From Limanda limanda (lineage: Eukaryota > Chordata > Actinopteri > Pleuronectiformes > Pleuronectidae): a stretch of 64,000 nucleotides of DNA. Every line of letters starts with the position of its first letter. Position 1 is the stretch's first letter. The notes beneath the pieces were generated by a model. That model saw nothing but the letters and a program-made list of their open reading frames with translations, was not told the DNA's origin and searched no databases. The stretch lies in contig NC_083641.1 of the NCBI RefSeq assembly GCF_963576545.1, forward strand, positions 21,281,523 to 21,345,522, given 5' to 3'. Position numbers and translations under genes: made by a program. Positions 26,161 to 36,900 of this stretch are shown piece by piece.

Positions 26161-27385
26161 TACTTTTCCTATCTGTGATGCTGAGGCACAAACGCCAATC
26201 AAACCCCGGTCCCTCTCCCCCCACAGCTCTCTGAAGCCAGCCCACTTCACCTCCGCTGCCCTTCTCCTCTCTGCTCCGTCTGGATATTTCTTGGTTGATG
26301 GTCGTTTGAAACAGGGGGCTGAAAAAGGGAGTGTCTGTGGACATTTTTGGGGCCACCCATGGTATGCGTGGGGGGATATCGCTGTTGGAGGGTTTTCAGA
26401 AAATGTGAAACATTTGACCACCGTACATTTTCAGCCAGCCCACAGATAGATTTTATTTTATTAGATTTTGGCTCATTGCGTCTCACTGCTGGCCAACAGG
26501 GCAAATCAAAGGGAACTGCTCGCTCATGGTGCCAAGTGCAACGATCCCACCCTGCTGTGCAAGCAAACAACAGCCCCCTTTCTCTTGCATCGCTGTTCTC
26601 TCAGGTACTATAGAATTCACTTTTAAGTTAAGTGTGTTGCATAAGGCTCTTTTAGTCACTGGTGGGTTGAGGGGTGTCAAGGGAGTATTTGACTCATAGC
26701 AGTCCTTTACAGAAGTATGTAGAGGCGGTGAATGTGGTTTTTTGTTGTTCTTGCATGTTACATTTCAAATGTTTGACTGTAGTTCTCAGTAGTATTTTGT
26801 TATGAAATAAAAGTTCTACTGGCTTATTTTACAGTTGCTTTTAAAAATGTTGGGGCTTCTGTTTTAATTCAAGACATGCAAACTACCTGTGAATCATTAT
26901 ATTTGAAGATTCATCTTTGATAAAAACACAACTGATCAGTTAAGTGAACATATAAATATGAAAAAGACTTTTTATTACTTTCTGTGTTGGTTCACAGTAC
27001 TTTTCCGAAAGATAAACAACCATGGGGGGTTTTATTGAGAATTTCTAATGCTAGTAATTAGAATGAACTTACAATTATTGGAATTATTGATTCACGCTGA
27101 TTAGTTCCATAATATTATCAAATTTAAAATCTGGAAATCACTGTCCGGATAAATCAGTTTTCAAATTAGCTGCTGACTGTCTGTTGGACATCTTTAGCGA
27201 ATAAAATAATGTCTTTAAATTAACATCTTTTGTGAGCTTGAAGGTGTGGCTCGATTACTGAACAGGCCTTCAGGACACAGGGGCCCCAAGGGTCAGGGAG
27301 CCTTATGTTTGAAGAAAACTGTTGAGATCTTATGTGAGAAAATCAATAAATTGACATCAACTAGATGCAGAGTATCTGCAGAGAG

Positions 27386-27950
27386 ACACAAAATGACCAC
27401 AATGAGACAGGAATGGCCACAGAGTAACACAAAATGATGACAAAGAACCTCAAAATGTCTACAATGCATAATTGGTACAAAGGAATGCAATGCAAATACA
27501 AAGAGACAGAGAATGACCACAACTTGATGTAAATTGGTCACAAATTAAATTTAAAATGTCTGTGACACTAAATGACCACAAATAGACGCATAATGACTAC
27601 AAGGAGAAAGAAAACTGGTACAATGAAATTCAAAGTGACTACAAGGTGATGCAAAACAACAGAAACTAACACAATTTGAAAAACACACAAACTGACATGA
27701 AAAGCTACTAGAATGACACAAAATGACCCTAAATAGTTTAATATGGAGCACAGAGACAAACAATGACAACAAGAGGAAAATAACTGGTACAAAGGAATAA
27801 GAAGCAATTACAACGAGATGCACAACACAACATAGGTTGACGTAAAATTACGCAAACGCACAAACTGGACAAAAAGAAACAAAACAACAGCGACACAAAA
27901 TTACCACAGATAGACGCGCAATGAGCAAAAAGAGACACAAAATGCCCTGT
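27386..27950. repeat. Degenerate minisatellite of 'acacaaaatgaccacaa' units
   Basis: About 25 diverged units of roughly 20-24 bp built on 'gacacaaaatgaccacaa(g/t)gaga', clearest at 27386-27460, 27500-27560, 27710-27790 and 27890-27950. The apparent ORFs on the minus strand, rich in Leu/Phe/Cys, are translations of this repeat. Confidence 0.8.
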
Positions 27951-27954
27951 ATCG

Positions 27955-28330
27955 TTTAGAATCGGGTTTATTTGCCATGTTTGAGTACACATACAGTGTA
28001 CTTACACAAATAGACAATTAACAGCAGACCAAAAGAAACTAGTACAAAAAATTGGCGTGACCACGATGTGCAATAGAGATAAACTAAACAAGACAGCAGT
28101 GCAATGGGAAACAAAAATGTGCAAGGCTGGACAAAAAGAATTGACTAATTTTGACCAGAGGACAGTGGTGCAGTGGTGCAGAGGGCAAAGATGCTCAAAC
28201 AAATGTGGATCGATAACATACAGGTTACTTGTATGGTGTAGGTGAATCATATGGTGCAGAGTGCAGAGCTGCTGGAGCAAGTATGGATCGTTATGTACAG
28301 GATGCATTTATATACCCGAGGTATGTTAAT
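27955..28330. repeat. Dispersed repeat fragment following the minisatellite
   Basis: It begins 'gggtttatttgccatgtttgagtacacatacag' and continues with 'gtgcaatagagataaactaaacaagacagcagtgcaa' and 'gtgcagagctgctggagcaagtatgg', a pattern seen in dispersed fish repeats. Two related pieces, 'aatgtggatcgataacatacagg' and 'agtatggatcgttatgtacagg', lie 67 bases apart. No family name is assigned. Confidence 0.45.
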
Positions 28331-28393
28331 CTTATGACGGTGGTGCATTTGTACAATGTACAGTATATACAGTTCGCTTAGATTTATATTGTC

Positions 28394-29087
28394 AGAAATG
28401 TATAGTTTAAACCTGAATTAAGGAACAGAATAATATAGATGATAAATAATTTGGGTTTGTGGAGGATGACTAATCTACAGGTGTAGACTGGGGAAGTGTT
28501 CATCATCTGTTATTAGTGCTTTAGTACAATTATGATGCAACTTATAGAAGGGATAGTTCACAGAAAAATGAAAATTCACTCATTATCTACTACAACTATG
28601 CACAAGAAGCTTTCCACAAGGATGTGTTGGGTAGCATCGCTGCTTAGCTTCAGTTACTGCTGAGTATGACTGATGTCATCACGTGGCCCTGGGGCGAGAG
28701 CATAGAGGAGCTAGCGTGAATGTGGCTCCAGCCAGGATGATAAGTGCAGATATTCAGGCTTTAACATGGAGTAAATTACGTGGTTTCAATTGCAATTTGA
28801 ATGTCAGGGCTCTAGGACACTTGTAAGACATTTGTATGTTTTATATGTTATTTGGATTTGGCTGTTTAACACTGAAATTCCAAAAGTGTGTTGTGGACTC
28901 AAACACTTTACCCCACCCCCCATCGGCATAGTGGTTACTAGACAAAGAGTAGATTTAAATTTTTCCGGTGAACTATCTGTATAATAACATCCATAGTACG
29001 AAGTGTATTATATTTATTATTATGACTGTGAGGAGGGGTTTCCCCAACACACTGGTTCCACTGGAGGACCCCCTCCGCGCTCTACTT
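28394..29087. repeat. Promoter-proximal tandem duplication, copy 1 (contains a complete MITE)
   Basis: This is the left copy of a direct tandem duplication whose right copy runs 29088-29448. The copies start alike (AGAAATGTATAGT) and end alike (GGTTTCCCCAACACACTGG then TTCCACT at 29038-29071 and 29398-29425). The left copy is 694 bp. It holds about 319 bp (28527-28845) and a further 13 bp (about 28483-28495) absent from the right copy. Shared parts look well over 90 percent identical by eye. Confidence 0.9.
28551..28978. mobile_element. MITE-like element with about 31-bp TIRs
   Basis: The left end GGATAGTTCACAGAAAAATG is mirrored by the right end TTTTTCCGGTGAACTATCT in inverted orientation, with imperfect pairing continuing for about 31 bases (28551-28581 against 28947-28978). 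The GATAGTTCAC terminus and the interior 'actcaaacacttta..ccccatcggcatagtgg' resemble a repeat common in teleost genomes. There is no coding capacity. A truncated copy of its right part recurs in the adjacent duplicate (29206-29338). Confidence 0.75.
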
Positions 29088-29448
29088 AGAAATGTATAGT
29101 GTAAACCTGAATTAAGGAACAGTATAATATAGATGATAAATTATTTGGGTTTGTGGAGGATGACTAATTTACAGGTGTGTTCATCCTCTGTTATTAGTGC
29201 TTCAGTATGTTATTTGGATTTGGCTGTTTACCACTGAAACTCCAAAAGTGTGTTGTGGACTCAAACACTTTACCCCACCCCCCATTGGCATAGTGGTTAC
29301 TAGACAAAGAGTAGATTTTAATTTTTCCGGTGAACTATCCGTATAATAACATCCATAGTACGAAGTGTATTATATTTATTATTATGACAGTGAGGAGGGG
29401 TTTCCCCAACACACTGGTTCCACTTGAGGACCCTAGCGCACTATTTAA
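29088..29448. repeat. Promoter-proximal tandem duplication, copy 2 (internally deleted, ends at the promoter)
   Basis: This is the right copy, about 360 bp. It lacks the left TIR and first two thirds of the MITE in copy 1 but keeps the right part (29206-29338) with its TIR and both flanks. Its last bases form the TATA-like and GC-box region of ncam1. The simplest order is MITE insertion, then tandem duplication, then a roughly 320-bp deletion in this copy. Confidence 0.9.
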
Positions 29449-29475
29449 GGGGCGGTGCTTCTTATTCCGCCCATG
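29420..29475 (+). promoter_or_regulatory. Putative ncam1 core promoter with TATA-like element and GC box
   Basis: Directly upstream of the GC-rich leader sits TATTTAAG (29442-29449), overlapping a GC-box core GGGGCGG (29449-29455). A TATA-like box here would place transcription start near 29470-29480. This is inferred from motifs and position only. Mammalian NCAM1 promoters are described as TATA-less, so the box may not be functional. The element lies at the very end of the second copy of a tandem duplication. The matching place in the first copy reads CTACTTAG (about 29083-29089) and lacks both motifs. Confidence 0.4.
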
Positions 29476-29734
29476 CGGATGAATCCACGAGTGTGAGCAG
29501 GCCCTGCTTGTCAGTCAGACTTTGAACGGTGCACTGGCGCTCATCACCGCCGCTAATCTGCCTCCGACCGCCGCCTGTCATCACCACCGCCCGGCTCTAA
29601 CCCTATAACCTTCCCCTAACCCGCCTCCTGGGATGAGCCGTCGTTAGAAGAAGAGGCAGGACACCCGAGGGAGCCGAGCGGAGACAAGACGTTGGCTTCG
29701 CCGCTTTACTCGCACGTTAACCTGGGTAGTTGCG
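29473..29734 (+). other. Probable 5' leader of ncam1, with two short upstream ORFs
   Basis: This GC-rich stretch between the putative promoter and the start codon is rich in CCGCC and CCACCGC. It holds two short upstream ORFs if transcribed: an 8-codon frame at 29473-29496 (counting the stop), which may lie at or before the start site, and a 5-codon frame ATG-AGC-CGT-CGT-TAG at 29633-29647. The second has G at -3 and ends 87 bases before the main start, leaving room for reinitiation. The transcript start is not known, and an additional upstream non-coding exon cannot be excluded. Confidence 0.5.
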
Positions 29735-29786
29735 ATGGTCCAGTCACGGGATGTTCTTCTAGCCTTGCTTCTCTGGGGCAGCACAG
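29735..29786 (+). CDS. ncam1: NCAM1-type coding exon 1 (start codon and signal peptide)
   Basis: This exon opens a gene for a neural cell adhesion molecule, a membrane glycoprotein that mediates cell-cell adhesion through extracellular Ig and fibronectin III domains. It encodes 17 residues starting MVQSRDVLL with a hydrophobic core VLLALLLW, then one base of a split codon. Exon 2 completes that codon as Val, so the signal peptide is predicted to run to residue 19 (..GSTVS), with the mature chain starting at Leu-Glu-Val. This matches the layout of mammalian NCAM1. The start has a good Kozak context (G at -3 and +4). The donor is CAG/GTAAGAG and leaves phase 1, as expected for the family. A run of 12 C begins 9 bases into the intron. 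The symbol rests on the joined exons 1-3. I cannot say which teleost duplicate (a or b) this is. Confidence 0.85.
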
Positions 29787-30313
29787 GTAAGAGAACCCCC
29801 CCCCCCCTCTCCCCTCCTCCTCTTCCATGTTTCTATCTCTTTTCTTTCTTTCTTTCTGTGTGTTTTCACCCGCGTTCCACTGAGTGAGCCGGGACCGCAG
29901 GGAGCTCCTCTCTCTCCTCCCCGGGTCCTCCCTCTCCCTCCGCCCGCAGCCAGGCACCACCACTCCGCTTATTCTCCTGGAGCAGGTGCTCCTCCGCCTC
30001 CATCAGGGAGCCGGGCTCTATTCTTTATCATTATTTCTTCTGGAACCATCTTCTGGCTCCGGGCTGTCTTTGCGTGACCAGTCCCCCCCCACACGCTGAC
30101 TTAGCGTTATTATTGTGCACTAAATAAATCATGGTGCTCGAGGAGAACTGCTCCGAAAAAAAAATTGCATCAGCGTGCAAGTGAATGGAAATATGGCGTG
30201 GTGATTATCAAGAAAATGTCCCCGCTTAGAATCGTGCTCGGGATGGGACGTGTTTGTTGTTGACGGGGTGTGATGCGGGGCTCCCTCCTCTGTTTGTAGG
30301 AAAACACGCACAC

Positions 30314-30314
<1 letters not shown>

Positions 30315-30361
<47 letters not shown>
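30315..30361. repeat. (AC)n microsatellite
   Basis: About 23 AC units, immediately left of the CCCTAA-rich inverted-repeat element. A shorter CA tract follows that element on its right. Confidence 0.95.
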
Positions 30362-30362
<1 letters not shown>

Positions 30363-30375
30363 TAACACACTCACA

Positions 30376-30602
30376 CTTGTACTTCTATCTTAGTGAGGAC
30401 CCTCGTTGAAATCATACATTCCCCAGACCCCTACCCTAACCTCAACCATCCAAACTGAATGCCAAACCCTAACCCCTAATTCTAACCCCAACCCTAAAAC
30501 CAAGTCTTAAACCCTCAAATAGCCCATGTGAGGACCGGTCAAAATGTCCTCACTCTGTAGGGTCTATGCTGTAGTAGGTCCTCACAAATCCATAAGTACA
30601 GG
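30376..30602. mobile_element. CCCTAA-rich short inverted-repeat element
   Basis: The ends form an imperfect 26-bp inverted repeat: CTTGTACTTCTATCTTAGTG at the left (with GAGGACC following) and CACAAATCCATAAGTACAGG at the right (preceded by GGTCCT). The middle (30429-30515) is rich in CCCTAACC-type motifs that resemble telomere repeats but are interrupted. The element is bracketed by CA microsatellites on both sides. I recognise this as a dispersed fish repeat. It is not a telomere. Confidence 0.75.
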
Positions 30603-32298
30603 AACACACACACACACTTACACACATCCATGCACACGAACAGACTCCTGGGTTGACTCACAGGCTCAGTTAAAGGTACATTGTGCAAAAATAACACGCA
30701 TGTTGTTTTTTTTCAATGCACCTGCTCGGGTGTGATGGTGGCACTGAGGAGGGGTCTCCTTGAAAGTAAAGTGCATGCAGGGTGGGTGTCTCCGGGACAG
30801 TGTTGGATTATTTGGTCTCTCTGGCTCACTGATGCATAGCAAGCGCAACTTCCACTCTGAATCATCTGTTATGTAATCCGATGCCACGATAAAGGCTTTG
30901 AAATGAGATCCTCTAAGTTGGTCAAATGTGTCGTTATGTAAGTCTAATTGAGGGATTTTTGTGTCAAATTACATTTGTAAATATCCTTTGCAGTCATTGT
31001 CAACCCTATGGCAGATGACGATATTGAGCAGGAAAGAGATGGACGAAATATGATTCTGTTATAATGTTGATTTTGTAATTTTCATTTTTTTCATTCAAAA
31101 CAACACATTTATAATAACAATGACACACAAAATTGTTTGACTGAAAAACATGGAAAAATTAAGATCTGAACCTCTACGTATTTCAAATTAAAAAATATAT
31201 GATGAAAAGATGAACATAAGAACCTGTTATTCAAATGTCTGTAGATATTTTATGTTTACTGGTGCAGACATCAATGCCGATTAACTCAAAAGGCCAGATG
31301 TTGGCCGATTAATCGTTGTTTTACTGCTTCGCATTGCCCATTCTTTGATTAGAATCAGTAATTTGAGGAGCTTATGGTTGGAGTAGCGCTCTCTGCTACA
31401 CTCAGGCTCAGGGTTTTCGTGGCATCTCCTTTTAATCCTTTATGTACAATCCGATATTTACAGGGGTGCTCCTCAGGCAGGGGAGGAAAACGCAGTGGGA
31501 GTGGAGACCTAGCTGCACTGTAATGGTAATTCAATTTATCCTGGGTTCATTGGAGGTTTTTATGTGCAAATGTAAATTTAAAAATTCTCTTTAATTCCAT
31601 GATTGAATGTGAGCATATCTTCAAGTGTTTGACACTTATGCACTGCTGACTTAAACACACCCTTGTAATACAGCACATGGAATTTAATAGAGTACTTCTG
31701 AATAACTGGAAACACCTCCTGATTTAATTGTCGTACTAGATGAGCTCAACAATGATAGAGAATGAATGATAGTAAGATATTAAGGGAATAAATCCCTCTA
31801 AAAATTCTTTATTCTGTTTGAGAGAGAACATGGTTTTAGATTTTTGCAGTTACTGATCATGTCAGAATATCTGAAGATATAAGAAATTCATACTAGCATT
31901 TTAAGAACAGCGATATTCCAGATGAAAATGCTAAAAGATTTATCAAATGAATTTATAGTTAAGCCGTCAATACTTAATTCTTCTGAAGAGGACAAAATAT
32001 ACTTTGCAGATGAACTGTGTAATTCTGACACTATTTCAATATTGGGTTTGACGCATCTTCTGCATTTCTGCACCTTAGTTTCTTGTTACCTTACTGCCTT
32101 GTTTGTGATAAAAAACAGACTAGCTGACTCATTGCCTTAATGAGGAAAGGAAGTACGAAATATATTGAATTCATAGTCGACGTAATGTTATTGTTAGCAA
32201 TAAAAATACTGTGAGTTGCTTGCTAATTATGGGGGCCACTTCAATCGTTGCAGCTTCTTATTTAGTTTTTTTTGACAAACCAGCTTAGAGGCCAATTA

Positions 32299-32312
32299 CT
32301 GCCCTCCAGTGG
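32299..32312 (-). promoter_or_regulatory. CTCF-like motif in intron 1 (candidate)
   Basis: CTGCCCTCCAGTGG matches the reverse-complement CTCF core CTGCCxxCTxGTGG with one mismatch. A weaker one, CTGCCACCAACTGG, is at 15387-15400. Confidence 0.3.
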
Positions 32313-32559
32313 TGTGGGGTCAATACACTCTTTATTCACAGGCTCTCTCAGGCCCATTGTGTTCCATTGAGCTACTGCGGTGTCAAGTGCAAAAACGATT
32401 GGTAACATTTGGTTTGAAAGTTTTAACATCTTTTCAGACTGGATGCTTAAGGGGCCTTGAAATCCTCTTGACCTATCTTTTATTCAAGCATCTTCAAGCT
32501 GGTTGGTGAAATATGGAATAATTTCAAAACTATATGGTATTTTATTTTTGGCCTTTTGA

Positions 32560-32735
32560 CATTTTGTGTTTTATAGTGATAGTGCAGAGAGACAGGAAAT
32601 ATCGGGAGAGAGGAGGGGACATGTAATAAGTGGTTCGGTTTGCCTGGAGTCGAGTCAAGGACCCATTGCTTTGGGCATGTTTGCCTGTGTGGTACACGCT
32701 TTAATCATTTGGCTATCATGTTGCCCTAAGACTGA
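32560..32735 (-). mobile_element. Second type of tRNA-derived SINE fragment, minus strand
   Basis: 'agtgcagagagacaggaaatatcgggagagaggagggg', then 'acatgtaataagtgg', 'ggagtcgagtcaa' and 'tacacgctttaatcatttggct' parallel a fish SINE in antisense. In the intact repeat these positions hold a complemented B box and a tRNA-like end 'ccactgagcta'. It is diverged. Confidence 0.5.
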
Positions 32736-33737
32736 ATTTCTGACAGAAAATGAAATATAGCCCCCGGAAATCAAAGTGAGAAAGGGAAAGGAAAGCTGGG
32801 CAAGATAAGAGATAAGTTCGGAATATCCCCAACATGTGGGACTGATGAGATGCAAGCCTACATTCCACCATATGGCTCTTTTCAACAGGAAAATGTTGCT
32901 GTAGTTTACAGTAGGATTGTGTCTCTTAGTCTGTGTTACATCATCAGTCAGATCATGTGGAACTGATGACGTAGCTCCATGCTGCTCCATTTCCAGAGCA
33001 AACAAAACAACTGACAGATGTCTCCAGACCTTTATATCTGACTTAGTTTTGTTCATGGGTATAGATCGTCAATGCTAAAAACAATAGCTTCAAGTCCAAC
33101 AGTAGATTTCTCTCTCCCCAAAAAGGCAAGTTTTAAAAAATGTTGCTTTCTTAGTCTGCTGAATGACTACAGTCAAACGTTTTACCCAGGTACATAGCTT
33201 GATTGATAGTAAAGACCTTTGTAGTTTGTCCCTGTCCAAATAAAACCCATAATGTCAAGGAAGGATAAACATGCAGTTAAAATGGATACATTTGAAGCTG
33301 CTGCTGTTGTTATTTTTAAAAGATGAATAGTTTTTAAATTATTTTCTTCAGCATGTCAATTCAAATTTTACATTTGAAAAGCTGAGCATTTCTCCCTTAT
33401 AAATGGCTTGATGGAATGTCAGTTTATTTTCTGTCAGTAATTAACCTTTTGAGCACCATATGTGACTGTTGATTAAAATGACACAGGGCTGCTACAGTGT
33501 GCTCTATTGGAGGAGTTATGCAAAATGTATTTCAGCAATTATTTATTATGAACATGTATTTTTTAACCTAATAAGACAAGATGCAGCATATGTATGTATC
33601 TTCCCCTAAGACTGGGCTTGTGTATGCTTCTCCTTTCATAATTGGATGAGACTAGCACTTGTTTTGTAGTCACGGATAAAATGCTTTGTGATTTGCTGAA
33701 AAAGTGTTCTGTTCAGCCAATAAAACAAGCTTTGGCC

Positions 33738-33983
33738 ATAGACTGTAAAATAAAGATAGACAACATAACAGCTCCCTAAAAGAAGAGCTAAATCTGGATA
33801 CCCCTTTGATGGCTGGTTACAAACATAAATCCTGTCCTCTCCATGTTAATGGATGGGACATTGGCAAACTAAAAGGTCAAAAAAGCCCAATATGGCGGCA
33901 CCCGTATCTGTGATATTTTGGCTTCAGTTTTGTACAACAGAAGGAATTGAAGACGCGTCTTTCATCTTAATTTACAGTCTGGA
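33738..33983. mobile_element. Short MITE with AGACTGTAAA termini
   Basis: The left end ATAGACTGTAAAATAAAGAT is mirrored at the right by ATCTTAATTTACAGTCT, an inverted repeat of about 20 bp. The 246-bp interior includes 'ccaatatggcggcaccc' and has no ORF. It looks like a known class of short fish inverted-repeat elements. Confidence 0.7.
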
Positions 33984-36900
33984 GCGACACTGAAGCCAAG
34001 TACAGCAGTTAGCACAGTGGTAACGACCTAGAAAATTCATCCACATGCTTGCTGACCTGTTAGGCAAAGCTCAGGGCGAAAAACATCTTTAAGGAGGAGG
34101 GGGAGGGGAAGGATATAGGCGAGTAGGAGCCAGTATCAATGCAAGCCAGAGATAACCACTGACGTGATGCAGTGCTGTTATAGATTCAATCTTCTGTTGT
34201 TTTTGTTTTGTCTTATCAAATAACTAATCTGCTGAGAACAGAGTGTCTCCCGACAAAGTGTCTCCCGACAATCTACCGTTAAGCTTTAAAGGGTGTGTAT
34301 TGAACCGGAATTTGTTTCATAATGGAAAAGATCATGGAAAAAACAGGATTTAGACACAATATCTGGGGAAGCTACTGTCAGCCATGTATGTGTTGGATCT
34401 TTTGTCAATTTAGACTTTCATATTGATATGTTTTCTTTAACTGTGCGTCTGGGAATATATGAATAATACATCTTTTCTTCTCTTTTAACATTGTGTATGA
34501 CATTAACTATATCCGACCAAAATGAGATGTTTTGTGTTGGGAGTTGCCATCCTGTCTCTGGTGTTCTGATAATGTGAACCTTGAGAGCCTCCACTCATTA
34601 AGGATAATGGACACCTTGACGTGACTCATAGTGACCTTGACTGTTATCTGTTCTTTCCCACTTGGTATAATACTGAAATGCTTCTGTTGTCTTTGGAGTT
34701 TTGGGGTTTTTGCTGTTTGCATGCGCGTTGTACCAATGATTTTCACTATATACAGATCCATGTTGTAATAAACCTTTATGTTCAAGTAAGCACAACTGAG
34801 GCTCTAACATCTGTGCAGGAGATTTTTCTTTATCACTGTAAAACAGTCTGTGCAATATCTGAATCCTGTAAATTGAACTGTAGACTCTCTGCAATGTCAT
34901 AATTTGCACTATATATATATTTTTTTTTTAAATCTCACAGCTGCAATGGTTTTATTCCAGTATTAGGAAGCAGAGGCAGGATGGGCTGTGGTTTTGTGCC
35001 ATCCAGTAGTACTTGACGCTTCAGTGATTGGAGTGGATCAGACAGATCCAGGTCTGAGAGAGTTTAGAGGAGATGCATTGCCGAAGGAGGCTGAGAAGAT
35101 GACATTACACGTGCACATGACCCCATGAAGCACTGTGGGAGGAACATAAACATACTTTCCTAAGGGTTTGCTCGCAGAAGAGGAACAGGCTCTGGGCTTA
35201 TTCGGTTTTTGTTTTTCAGTGATTAATTTCTGTGGAGGGAGTAACCTTAATTTTATTCCCCTGAGATTGGAGTTGTTAGTTTATATCATGGATTAATATT
35301 AATCAGTTTAAACACACCACTTACAGGACATAATGTTTTTTTTAACCTAAACATCATAATCTTAAGAATTTCATATTATGTCTGCTTCTCTCAAAATGAA
35401 AACAATGCTAAGATCTCTGAGCTATCAGGAAATTAAAACAGTGCGTCCTTGTCATCCGTTAAGTTAAAACAAAAAAAAAGGCAGGGGCCAGCACTGTAAA
35501 CATATCCCTGTGAACATGTAACCCTAGACTGTCAAACCTTTAGGCATATGGTCTCTCCACTTCCACTGCTCTGAGGGACAGAATTAATATCTGACAGGGT
35601 GTTCAGTCATCTGCAGGGAATAGGCGAGACTACTTTACACACTGAATGTATGTTTTAATGACCCAAAGCAGAAAATGTGACTACTGAGTTTTATCTTTGG
35701 TTAAAATATGTTGATATTAATGTTCTTGTACAGGATTCAAGCTCTGTTTTAACAATTGCCAAAAAAACTCAGAGCCATTTAGATGTGGCTGTTTCTTTTC
35801 CATTCTGATCTTCCATAACCAGTCACCTTTGGCTGTGTAAATCTGGGTACACTTGACAAAACGTACCATCTTTTCTCACTAGGCTACTGACTTAGAAATA
35901 AAGAGACATTTCCTCATTTGTTTAGGCTTTTACAAACAGTTTGCACATTCTGGCTCCCTTTCTGTGCCTCTCCCTGTCTTATTTGTCACTGAGAGGAGCA
36001 GGGAAAAGCAGACCTCATCCGAACCAAACCAAGTCATCACAGCCTTATCTGTGGCCCCTGTGGCCCCTGACAGTGGAAATTAGCTTAAAATCATGTCACT
36101 ATCCATGCCAAAGGGACCCATGTCCCAATTTACATGAGTTTGAGATGACTGTTCTCAACTAAAACTACTGAGAGCAAACTTGCTGTATGTCTGAAAATGC
36201 ATGTCTAATTTTACTGTTATAAAGAAATAGGCTGTTGGCTAGGATTAGCTTTCAACTTCTTTTATGTAGTTTGAAGAGAGGCAGTCTGTGTGTGTGTCCT
36301 CTCGTGCATCCATGCACATCATGGTGCATTCATTATTGAAACACTGTATGATGCATTACCATGCAAGGAGCAGGGAAAATGCGGTATTGCCATGCCTCAG
36401 GCTTCTTTTCTATGTAGTCACCATAATGTGTCACCATCTCTAATGTTATACTGCTCTATGGCTTAGTCATTGCCTGGCAACTTGGAGATACCTCTGTATC
36501 AGACAAGGTCATGGCATGAATTAATATTATAATGAAGAAAAAAGTGATGCTCATTTAGGAAAGAAAGACGTTATTTTCAACCTCTAATTAGATCACAGTA
36601 AGGAGACACTATCTCGAGGGGAGCAGTATCAGCCATAACTGTTTCTGATCTATTCAGTATGCAGGAAAAGATGTCAGTGATTACCACAGATGAGGTTATA
36701 CATGGTGAGCCTTGAGAAGTACTTCAGTCGTGTATTTTAACCCATCTAGCAATTTTACATGTGAAAAAATTTGGTTAGATCTAATGCATCACAGTGGAAA
36801 GATTTTATATATAATCGTGCCCAGAAAACCACTAACTCTTATTCAAAGGCTCTTTATTCACAGAAAATGTGCCTACCCATGAAAAGATAATATGCAATAA

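Larger units (their letters stand above)
20877..27385. other. Upstream flank, no gene seen
   Basis: Contains a 125-codon ORF at 21552-21929 with no recognisable domain. It shares its GC-richer stretch (about 21710-21900) with an opposite-strand ORF, which suggests composition rather than coding. Also the TG microsatellite and the AP-1 and CTCF-like motifs listed separately. Confidence 0.45.
29440..30085. promoter_or_regulatory. CpG-rich island over promoter, exon 1 and start of intron 1
   Basis: Base composition changes sharply from AT-rich upstream DNA to a GC- and CpG-rich block spanning the leader, exon 1 and about 300 bases of intron 1, which includes pyrimidine-rich stretches (29800-29950) and the 12-C run at 29796-29807. 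This is typical of a vertebrate promoter island. Edges are by eye. Confidence 0.55.
30603..33737. other. Intron 1, 5' part, no gene seen
   Basis: Opens with a CA tract bordering the CCCTAA-rich element. Otherwise AT-rich, apart from the SINE at 32.6 kb. Confidence 0.5.

Noticed and set aside
26141..26613. Overlapping ORFs of about 75-107 codons on both strands
   Set aside because: Several frames are open at once on both strands because the block is GC-richer. No domain, no splice logic.
27551..27992. Leu/Phe/Cys-rich minus-strand ORFs resembling membrane proteins
   Set aside because: They are readings of the degenerate 'acacaaaatgaccacaa' minisatellite.
30429..30515. CCCTAA-type run as an interstitial telomere
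   Set aside because: Interrupted units inside an inverted-repeat element that I recognise as dispersed in fish.
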